Assembly: GCA_016296635.1 (NCBI GenBank)
Contig: JAEDIZ010000063.1
Coordinates: 1-12,147, forward strand
Length of the DNA: 12,147 bases
From: Oscillospiraceae bacterium
GTDB lineage: Bacteria; Bacillota; Clostridia; Oscillospirales; Oscillospiraceae
Reading direction: 5' to 3'
How positions within the stretch are numbered: the first letter of the stretch is position 1; every line of letters begins with the position of its first letter. The notes beneath the pieces were generated by a model, which was not told where the DNA came from, did not search any database, and saw only the letters and a program-made list of their open reading frames with translations. Shown here piece by piece: positions 6,349-12,147 of the stretch. The position numbers and the translations under genes were made by a program.

Positions 6349-7461
6349 ATGGATACAATGGGTATTATTTTCTCCAATATCTATGATAATAACATGGGTG
6401 AGCTGACCCATTTCAGAACCTCCGGTTCGATCCCGTTCGGCAGCCGCTACCGTCAGATCGACTTCATTCTTTCCAATATGGCAAACTCCCGCATCCGCAA
6501 TATCGGTATCGTAACCAAATATAACTATCGTTCCCTGATGGATCACCTGGGGAACTGCGAGGAATGGGACCTGCAGTTGGGTGACGGCGTTCGGTTCCTG
6601 CCGCCCTTTGCAACGGGTCATACCGGTGCGTATCACGGGAAGCTTGAAGCACTGCAGACGGCATTGCCGGTTCTGCAGAGAAGCGACAGCGACTACGTTG
6701 TGCTGGCGGATACGACGGTGCTGTGCACCATCAATCTTGCATGGGTCGTGGAGGAGCATATCAAGTCCGGCTGCGATGTGACGGTCGTTGCCAAGGCCGG
6801 CAAGGCAGACGGTGTCCGCAGACAGACACTGGCGGTCAAGCTGGATGAGAACGGAAAACTTGCGGATCTGGCGGTGGATTACTGCGCTCCTGAGGATTAT
6901 CTTGTCGGCATGAGCATCTTCATCATCAGCCGCGAGAAGCTCATCTCGATCATCCGTGAGCTTGTGCCGCACGGAAAGTACCACTTTGAACGGGACTTCC
7001 TGCTTTCGTTCTATAACGAAGGAAAAATCTCGCTGAATGTATATCCGTTCCACAATGTGGCGCTATTTAATGAGAGTGTGGAATCCTACTATGCGAACAG
7101 TATGTCGCTGCTGAAAGAAGACGTGCGGCACAGTCTGTTCCAAAGTGAGATTCCCATTTATACAAAGGTTCGTGATGCGGTTCCGACTCTCTTCGGCGAA
7201 AACGGAGAAGCACCGAACTGCATTCTGGCAGACGGCTGCCACATTTTCGGTAAGGCGGAAAACTCGGTAATTTTCCGCGAGGTCGAGATTGATGAAGGCG
7301 CGCTGGTGCAGGACAGCATTGTGATGCAGGGCTGCAGAATCGGCGCGGGCGCCACGGTGCGCTATGCCATTTTGGATAAGAATGTTTCCATCAGAGCGGG
7401 CGCTGTTCTTCTCGGAACACCGGAGCATCCGCTGGTGATCAACAAAGGAGATACCGTATGA
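6349..7461 (+). CDS. glgD: GlgD, non-catalytic/regulatory subunit of ADP-glucose pyrophosphorylase
   Basis: This 370-residue paralogue of GlgC keeps the fold but has lost catalytic motifs. The GGQGSRL loop is replaced by SNIYDNNMGELT (9-20), SGDHIYK reads LADTTVL (119-125) with only the aspartate left, and the FEEKP lysine motif is missing before GMSIFIIS (187-194). FGSRYRQIDF (30-39) and the C-terminal hexapeptide beta-helix (about 288-358) are intact. In Bacillus and other Firmicutes, GlgD binds GlgC and modulates its activity, and that is the inferred role here. The start at 6349 has AAGGAGG (6334-6340), the strongest ribosome site of the operon, 8 bases upstream, suggesting ample supply of this subunit. 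Its stop overlaps the glgA start in an ATGA quartet, so translation is probably coupled. Confidence 0.95.
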   Translation: MDTMGIIFSNIYDNNMGELTHFRTSGSIPFGSRYRQIDFILSNMANSRIRNIGIVTKYNYRSLMDHLGNCEEWDLQLGDGVRFLPPFATGHTGAYHGKLEALQTALPVLQRSDSDYVVLADTTVLCTINLAWVVEEHIKSGCDVTVVAKAGKADGVRRQTLAVKLDENGKLADLAVDYCAPEDYLVGMSIFIISREKLISIIRELVPHGKYHFERDFLLSFYNEGKISLNVYPFHNVALFNESVESYYANSMSLLKEDVRHSLFQSEIPIYTKVRDAVPTLFGENGEAPNCILADGCHIFGKAENSVIFREVEIDEGALVQDSIVMQGCRIGAGATVRYAILDKNVSIRAGAVLLGTPEHPLVINKGDTV

Positions 7462-8894
7462 AAATCGCGATGGTCGCCTCTGAGGCTGCTCCGTTTCTCA
7501 AAACGGGCGGCTTGGGCGATGTCATTCAGGCGCTGCCGGAGCAGCTGGCAAAGCTTCCGAATCTGGAGATCAGCCTTTTCCTTCCTTATTACGACAGAAT
7601 CCGGGATGCCGGAAAGTGGGAAACGGAGTTTCTGGGGAATCTTGAGGTATCGCTGACCTGGCGGAAGGAGTATGTCGGCATTCTGCGTCTGAAATCAAAC
7701 AAAAGAAAACTGAAGGTCTATTTTATCGACAATGAGCATTATTTCTGCCGCGGCGGCGTTTACGGCTATCCGGATGACGGCGAGCGCTATGCTTATTTTG
7801 CCAGAGCGGTGCTTGCATCCATCGTCCGGCTGAATCTGCAGCCAGATGTGATTCATTGCCATGACTGGCAGACAGCATTGATCCCGATCCTGCTGCGGGA
7901 GGAATTTCGTGATTCTCTTCCCGAAACGAAGAGTATTTTTACCATCCATAATATCGAATATCAGGGCTGGTGCGCGGCGGACTTCAACCGCGAGGTGCTG
8001 GGTCTGCCGGAACGCTGCGAGCAGGCGCTGTCTTTCATGGACGCGATCAATTTCATGAAGTCCGCCATCGTTACGGCTGACCGTGTCAGCACGGTTTCGA
8101 CGACATATGCCGCAGAACTGCAGTATCCCTATTTTGCACATGGCCTGGCAGACGTGCTGGCAGGCAGAGGAGAAGATTTTTCCGGCATCACCAACGGCAT
8201 CAACATGGACCTGTTCCATCCGCGCAAGTCGGCGGGGATGGCGGCACGCTACGATGCTGCAAACTTTGCAGACGGCAAAAAGGCGAACAAGCTTGCACTG
8301 CAGAAGATGCTCTCTCTGCCTGAGAATCCGGAGATTCCCGTGCTTGCCATGGTCACGCGGCTGGCAGGACATAAAGGAATCGACCTTCTCTGTGCTATCG
8401 CAGAGCGGCTGATGGAAAAGCCGCTGCAGCTGGCGGTGATTGGAACGGGCGAGCCGCAGTATGAGAGCTTTTTGAAGGAGATTCAGAAAAAGCACCCGGA
8501 CAAGGTCGCTGTGCAGCTGATGTTCAGCGCGGAGCTGGCGAATCTCTATTATGCCGCATCGGATATCTATCTGATGCCGTCAAAATCTGAGCCGTGCGGT
8601 CTTTCCCAGCTGATCGCCATGCGTTTTGGCGGTGTGCCCGTGGTGCATGAAACGGGCGGGCTGAAGGACACGGTTCCCGCCTATGATGAAGAATCCGGCT
8701 GCGGACGCGGCTTTACCTTCCAAAGCTATAATGCGGAGGATTTTCTGGACGCCATTGAGCGCTGCCTGCGGCTCTATGAGCAGTCACCGGAAAAATGGGC
8801 GGCGCTGGCAAAAAGCAATATGAAAGCGGACTTCGGCTGGGAGAAGCCGGCAAAGGAATATCTCCGGCTTTATGAGCAGGTCTGCGGAAAATAA
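7458..8894 (+). CDS. glgA: Glycogen synthase (ADP-glucose type, GT5)
   Basis: GlgA transfers glucose from ADP-glucose to the non-reducing end of the growing alpha-1,4-glucan. The 478-residue product has the usual length of a bacterial GT5 enzyme. The N-terminal KTGGLGDV (15-22) is the ADP-glucose-binding signature, and HCHDWQTAL (133-141) and HNIEYQG (164-170) are further family blocks. In the C-terminal GT-B domain, TRLAGHKGID (300-309) holds Arg301 and Lys306, which contact the sugar-nucleotide phosphates in the family, and SEPCGLSQLIAMRFGG (377-392) carries Glu378. The gene overlaps the end of glgD by 4 bases, with AAAGGAG (7444-7450) inside glgD as ribosome site. It uses the GlgC/GlgD product and supplies the substrate for GlgB. 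Confidence 0.97.
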   Translation: MKIAMVASEAAPFLKTGGLGDVIQALPEQLAKLPNLEISLFLPYYDRIRDAGKWETEFLGNLEVSLTWRKEYVGILRLKSNKRKLKVYFIDNEHYFCRGGVYGYPDDGERYAYFARAVLASIVRLNLQPDVIHCHDWQTALIPILLREEFRDSLPETKSIFTIHNIEYQGWCAADFNREVLGLPERCEQALSFMDAINFMKSAIVTADRVSTVSTTYAAELQYPYFAHGLADVLAGRGEDFSGITNGINMDLFHPRKSAGMAARYDAANFADGKKANKLALQKMLSLPENPEIPVLAMVTRLAGHKGIDLLCAIAERLMEKPLQLAVIGTGEPQYESFLKEIQKKHPDKVAVQLMFSAELANLYYAASDIYLMPSKSEPCGLSQLIAMRFGGVPVVHETGGLKDTVPAYDEESGCGRGFTFQSYNAEDFLDAIERCLRLYEQSPEKWAALAKSNMKADFGWEKPAKEYLRLYEQVCGK

Positions 8895-8899
8895 TGAAA

Positions 8900-8913
8900 A
8901 AAGGCGCGCCTTT
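8900..8913. repeat. 14-bp perfect palindrome between glgA and the GH13 gene
   Basis: AAAGGCGCGCCTTT starts 6 bases after the glgA stop and is fully self-complementary. In RNA it would form a short stem with a CGCG loop, or its GCGCC could pair with GGCGC at 8925-8929. No T-tract follows, so it is not a normal terminator. It might protect the upstream glgBCDA message from 3' exonucleases or reduce expression of the next gene; both ideas are inferences. Confidence 0.45.
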
Positions 8914-8948
8914 GCCGCAGCAGGGGCGCACTGTTTCATGGGTGAGAT

Positions 8949-10769
8949 ATGCGTATTTTATTTGACAGTAAGCTGTCGCAGTTCAAAGCACCTTTTGGGA
9001 TATTAAAACCCGGCGAATTGTGCCGGATGCATATCGAAATCCCGGTAAGCTGCCGGACGGTCAGAACCGAGCTGCGCCTTTTACGGGAGAACGGAGAATA
9101 TCTGCGTTCGGTGCTGTTTCTGAAACAGAGCGAAACAGCACTCTATGAAACCTGGGGCGGCGAGTTTTCTGCCTGCGAACCGGGGTTGTATTTCTATGAG
9201 TTCTTTATTACCACGGAAAAAGAGGCGTTCCGTCTGCGCAAGCAGGGGAATGACACGAATATGGAGGCCGGAGAGCTTTGGCAGCTCAGCGTGATCGCGC
9301 AGGAGTATGCGGTGCCGGAGTGGGCGAAGGGTGCTGTCATGTATCAGATCTTTCCTGATCGGTTTGCCGCCTGCGGAAGATGCGATACTGCGCAGAAGCT
9401 GCAGCCTTATTGGGTACATGAGAGCTGGAATGAGATGCCGGTCTGGCAGCCGAATGAAAAAGGGGAAATTCTGAATAACGACTTTTTCGGCGGGAATCTG
9501 AATGGAATCCGGGAAAAGCTGGACTATCTGCAGCGGCTTGGCGTACAGATTCTCTACCTGAATCCTATTTTTATGGCGTTCTCCACGCATCGGTACGATA
9601 CCTATGACTATCAGCGCATCGATCCCATGCTGGGAACGGAGGAAGATTTTCGCCTGCTCTGTGAGCAGGCACATACGCGCGGCATGAAGGTTGTGCTGGA
9701 TGGCGTGTTTTCTCATGTGGGCAGTCGAAGTCCGTATTTTCAGCAGGCAATCGAAAGCAAGAATTCTCCCTTTTATCCATGGTTTCGATTCAAGCACTGG
9801 CCGGATCAGTACGAGTGCTGGTGGGGGATTACAACGCTTCCCTGCATTGACAAAAACAATGATGATTATGTAAACTATATCATTGAAGATAAAGACAGCG
9901 TTGTATCCAGATGGATCCAGCTTGGAGCGGACGGCTGGCGGCTGGATGTGGCAGATGAGCTGCCGGACAGTTTTGTGGCGAAGCTCAAACGCCGCATCCG
10001 TCAGGTCAAACCGGACGCACTGCTGATCGGCGAAGTCTGGGAGGATGCGTCCAACAAAATCGCCTACGATGTGCGAAGGCGTTATTTCGTGGATAACGAA
10101 CTGGACTCTGTTATGAATTATCCGTGGCAGAAGGCAATTCTGCGCTATGTCCGCGGAGAGGACGGCGGCGAGGGACTGGGCGAGAGTATCATGACGCTGG
10201 CGGAGAACTATCCGCCGGATGTTTTGAACTGCGTTATGAATGTTCTGTCTACCCATGATACGCCGAGGGCGATCACGGCACTGGTTGACCCGCGTGACGG
10301 CGAGAGAGAAGAGCTTGCCCGACGCACCATGAGCATGGAACAGCTCGAATTCGGCAAGAAGCGGTTCTGCCTTGCGGCGTTTTTGCAGTTCATGCTGCCG
10401 GGAATCGCCTGCATTTATTATGGGGATGAGGCCGGTATGACCGGCTACCGAGACCCGTTCAATCGGCAGACCTATCCATGGGGCGGCGAGGACGAACGTC
10501 TAATTTCATTCTTTACCGAACTGGTTGCGCTGAAAAAAAGCAGCGAAGCCCTGCGTGAGGGCAGCGTTACGGTGCTGGAGGCGGGGCAGGGCAGACTGAT
10601 GTTCCTACGCCGCAGCAAAAATCAAGCGCTGGCAGTGCTGGCGAACAAATCCGACAGGCCATGGAGCGTGCCGCACAGCGGCAGAATGCTGATGGGCGGA
10701 AATCTGCTTTCCTATACCGCCGGTACGGTGGTACTTGGGCAGGATGGCTACTGCGTGATTGAAAAGTGA
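8949..10769 (+). CDS. Cytoplasmic GH13 alpha-glucan hydrolase (neopullulanase/cyclomaltodextrinase-like)
   Basis: This 606-residue alpha-amylase superfamily enzyme should hydrolyse alpha-1,4 (and perhaps alpha-1,6) links in maltodextrin or glycogen fragments. Residues 1 to about 120 form an N-terminal beta-domain, as in neopullulanases. The barrel starts at VMYQIFPDRFA (130-140). Conserved regions are DGVFSHVG (251-258); DGWRLDVADEL (328-338), nucleophile Asp333; LIGEVWEDAS (359-368), acid/base Glu362; and LSTHDTPR (433-440), Asp437. The segment CIYYGDEAGM (488-497) is typical of the neopullulanase group. There is no signal peptide, so it acts inside the cell. The ATG follows GGTGAG by only 2 bases, a poorly spaced ribosome site; an in-frame stop at 8943 rules out an earlier start, so expression may be lower than that of the glg genes. 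It lies 54 bases after glgA, in the slot of glgP in B. subtilis. The exact specificity cannot be read from sequence. Confidence 0.88.
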   Translation: MRILFDSKLSQFKAPFGILKPGELCRMHIEIPVSCRTVRTELRLLRENGEYLRSVLFLKQSETALYETWGGEFSACEPGLYFYEFFITTEKEAFRLRKQGNDTNMEAGELWQLSVIAQEYAVPEWAKGAVMYQIFPDRFAACGRCDTAQKLQPYWVHESWNEMPVWQPNEKGEILNNDFFGGNLNGIREKLDYLQRLGVQILYLNPIFMAFSTHRYDTYDYQRIDPMLGTEEDFRLLCEQAHTRGMKVVLDGVFSHVGSRSPYFQQAIESKNSPFYPWFRFKHWPDQYECWWGITTLPCIDKNNDDYVNYIIEDKDSVVSRWIQLGADGWRLDVADELPDSFVAKLKRRIRQVKPDALLIGEVWEDASNKIAYDVRRRYFVDNELDSVMNYPWQKAILRYVRGEDGGEGLGESIMTLAENYPPDVLNCVMNVLSTHDTPRAITALVDPRDGEREELARRTMSMEQLEFGKKRFCLAAFLQFMLPGIACIYYGDEAGMTGYRDPFNRQTYPWGGEDERLISFFTELVALKKSSEALREGSVTVLEAGQGRLMFLRRSKNQALAVLANKSDRPWSVPHSGRMLMGGNLLSYTAGTVVLGQDGYCVIEK

Positions 10770-10797
10770 GAATCAGCAGCCAAAAGAAGGTGAAGAT

Positions 10798-11028
10798 ATG
10801 GAACGGGTTTTTCTGAAAGAACTGAAAATGAAATCCAGAAATGAAGTCCTTCTTTTTCTAAAGCGGCTATGGAGGCGGGAGAAAACGAACTGCCCGATCT
10901 GCGGCAATGAACTGGAACCGCTGCATATGAAAGCCAAGAGAAGCGACTGCGACTGGCAATGCAAGAACTGCGATAAGATCTACAAAGCAATTTACCTTTT
11001 AGATGAGCTGAATCAGCAGATGCCGTAA
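10798..11028 (+). CDS. Small zinc-ribbon protein of unknown function
   Basis: This 76-residue protein is not recognised as any named family. A basic, probably helical N-terminus (about 5-30, rich in Lys/Arg and Leu) leads into a zinc ribbon made by CPIC (32-35) and CKNC (55-58), separated by 19 residues; Cys51 is an additional cysteine. After the second knuckle, YKAIYLLDEL (62-71) forms a hydrophobic tail. The first knuckle CPICGNEL is typical of zinc-binding ribbons that bind nucleic acid or mediate protein contacts. I chose ATG 10798 because AAGGTGA (10787-10793) lies just upstream. The same frame is open back to a TTG at 10759 inside the GH13 gene (89 residues), but that start has no ribosome site. 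It begins 28 bases after the GH13 stop and precedes the operon terminator, so it is probably co-transcribed with the glycogen genes. Confidence 0.75.
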   Translation: MERVFLKELKMKSRNEVLLFLKRLWRREKTNCPICGNELEPLHMKAKRSDCDWQCKNCDKIYKAIYLLDELNQQMP

Positions 11029-11046
11029 CATGCGTACAGATATGAA

Positions 11047-11086
11047 AATCCCCGCAGGAAAGATCCTGCGGGGATTCTGTGTTTTT
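11047..11086 (+). terminator. Intrinsic terminator of the glg operon, probably bidirectional
   Basis: A perfect 13-bp stem joins AATCCCCGCAGGA (11047-11059) to TCCTGCGGGGATT (11064-11076) with loop AAGA, followed by CTGTGTTTTT on the plus strand. It begins 18 bases after the zinc-ribbon gene. On the minus strand the stem ends in ATTTTC, a short T-run, and the glutamate dehydrogenase stop lies 24 bases before it, so it can probably serve that gene too. Confidence 0.92.
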
Positions 11087-11100
11087 GAAAGAAGGTAATT

Positions 11101-12147
11101 TTAGAAGATGCCCTGCTCCATCATAGCCTGAGCGACCTTCTTGAAGCCTGCCAGGTTTGCACCTGCGACCAGATCATAGCCGAGGCCGTACTCTGCAGCT
11201 GCTTCTGCGGAGACCTTATGGATGTTGACCATCATCTTCTTCAGCTGAGCATCAACTTCCTCTGCGGTCCAAACCAGACGCTCGGAGTTCTGCGCCATTT
11301 CCAGAGCGGAAACGCCAACGCCGCCGGCGTTAACTGCCTTGGAAGGAGCAACGATCATGTGCTTCTGCTCACGCAGGAAGTTCAGAGCATCGTTGGTGGT
11401 GGGCATATTGGCAACCTCAATGTAGTACTTAACACCGGAAGCTGCAATCTTTTCTGCGGATTCCATTCTGACATCATTCTGCGTAGCTGCCGGCATGTAG
11501 ATGTCAACGTCTTTGACGCCCCAGCACTTTTCACCGGGAACGAACTCAACACCGTACTTGTCTGCATAAGGCTTGCAGTGCATCGAATCCTTTGCACGCA
11601 TCTCGAGGATGAAGTCCAGCTTGTCGCCGGTGACGCCGTCGGGATCATGGATGTAGCCGTCGGGACCTGCGAAGTAGGTGACCTTTGCACCCAGTTCAGC
11701 AGCCTTCTTCATGATGCCCCAGCCAACATTGCCGTAGCCGGAGATAGCGATCTTCTTGCCTTCGATGGAGTCATTCTCATGAGCGAGAACTTCCTGCAGA
11801 TAATAAACTGCACCGTAGCCGGTAGCTTCCGGACGGATCAGGGAGCCGCCGTAGCTCATGCCCTTGCCGGTCAGGACGCCGTTTTCCCAAACGCCCTTCA
11901 GACGGCGATACTGGCCATACAGATAGCCGATTTCGCGGCCGCCGACACCCATGTCACCAGCGGGAACGTCGATGTCCGGTCCGATGTAGCGGTACAGAGC
12001 AGTCATGAAGCTCTGGCAGAAACGCATGACTTCTGCGTCGGACTTGCCGGCGGGATCGAAGTCGGAACCACCCTTAGCGCCGCCGATGGGCAGGCCGGTC
12101 AGGGAGTTCTTGAAGATCTGCTCGAAGCCGAGGAACTTGATGATGCC
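11101..12147 (-). CDS. gdhA: Glutamate dehydrogenase, probably NAD-specific (5' end beyond window)
   Basis: The enzyme interconverts glutamate with 2-oxoglutarate and ammonia in the cytoplasm. The visible 348 residues run to the stop at 11101; about 100 N-terminal residues are missing compared with the roughly 450-residue hexameric family. The open frame continues to the window edge and starts within GIIKFLGFEQ; the Met at 12027 is internal, not the start. Visible motifs are LPIGGAKGG (substrate lysine), PAGDMGVGGREIGY with the catalytic aspartate (codon at 11953-11955), RPEATGYG and the Rossmann turn SGYGNVGWG. The cofactor site has Tyr after the first glycine and, 24 and 25 residues later, Pro-Asp in AGPDGY. 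This matches the Phe238/Pro262/Asp263 arrangement of the NAD-specific Clostridium symbiosum enzyme. Use with NAD, possibly for glutamate fermentation or redox balance, is inferred. It is convergent with the glycogen operon. Proline codons favour CCC (7 of 12), as in gap. Confidence 0.95.
   Translation of the reverse strand, partial: GIIKFLGFEQIFKNSLTGLPIGGAKGGSDFDPAGKSDAEVMRFCQSFMTALYRYIGPDIDVPAGDMGVGGREIGYLYGQYRRLKGVWENGVLTGKGMSYGGSLIRPEATGYGAVYYLQEVLAHENDSIEGKKIAISGYGNVGWGIMKKAAELGAKVTYFAGPDGYIHDPDGVTGDKLDFILEMRAKDSMHCKPYADKYGVEFVPGEKCWGVKDVDIYMPAATQNDVRMESAEKIAASGVKYYIEVANMPTTNDALNFLREQKHMIVAPSKAVNAGGVGVSALEMAQNSERLVWTAEEVDAQLKKMMVNIHKVSAEAAAEYGLGYDLVAGANLAGFKKVAQAMMEQGIF

Noticed and set aside
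5118..6377. Long minus-strand open frame of 419 codons opposite glgC
   Set aside because: The sense strand encodes a complete GlgC with all motifs; the antisense product resembles nothing and is an effect of codon composition. The same applies to 9081-10256 opposite the GH13 gene and 3233-4480 opposite glgB.
10759..10797. TTG start giving an 89-residue zinc-ribbon protein
   Set aside because: No ribosome site precedes it, it overlaps the GH13 coding end, and the ATG at 10798 has AAGGTGA upstream.
10798..11028. Zinc-ribbon protein as a remnant of an IS1595-type transposase N-terminus
   Set aside because: The CxxC-x19-CxxC layout is broadly similar, but the gene has its own stop and terminator, no DDE-type sequence follows and no terminal inverted repeats were seen.

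Overview
The window looks like a chromosomal segment of a Gram-positive anaerobe of class Clostridia, probably from the Ruminococcaceae/Oscillospirales side. This is an inference from gene content: a split glgC/glgD ADP-glucose pyrophosphorylase, strong AAGGAGG ribosome binding sites, sigma-A-like promoters, a very large fused ABC exporter, and a glutamate dehydrogenase with the NAD-type residues of the Clostridium symbiosum enzyme. No mobile element, CRISPR array, rRNA or tRNA was seen.

Layout, left to right. Positions 1-1632 (minus) hold the N-terminal 544 residues of a MacB/LolCDE-type ABC transporter with a fused ATPase and permease; its C-terminus lies off the left edge. A 327-base AT-rich intergenic region separates it from the divergently transcribed gap gene (1960-2991, plus; glycolytic GAPDH). 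That gene has a near-consensus promoter, an inverted repeat just upstream, and two tandem hairpins in its leader. A strong intrinsic terminator follows gap. A second promoter region then drives a plus-strand run of six closely spaced genes: glgB, glgC, glgD, glgA, a cytoplasmic GH13 alpha-glucan hydrolase, and a 76-residue zinc-ribbon protein. This run ends at a 13-bp-stem terminator at 11047-11086. That terminator is shared with a convergent glutamate dehydrogenase gene (11101-12147, minus), whose first 100 or so codons lie off the right edge.

How the genes work together: GlgC with its catalytically degenerate partner GlgD makes ADP-glucose, GlgA polymerises it into alpha-1,4-glucan, and GlgB adds alpha-1,6 branches. 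The GH13 enzyme probably hydrolyses glycogen or maltodextrin in the cytoplasm. It occupies the fifth position, where Bacillus subtilis has the phosphorylase gene glgP. GAPDH and glutamate dehydrogenase are housekeeping central-metabolism genes with a proline-codon bias unlike the glg genes.

I see no clearly new multi-gene system. The points most worth following are the uncharacterised zinc-ribbon protein at the end of the glycogen operon, the perfect 9-bp inverted repeat laid over the glgB -35 element next to a cre-like site, and the hairpin and inverted-repeat architecture upstream of gap.
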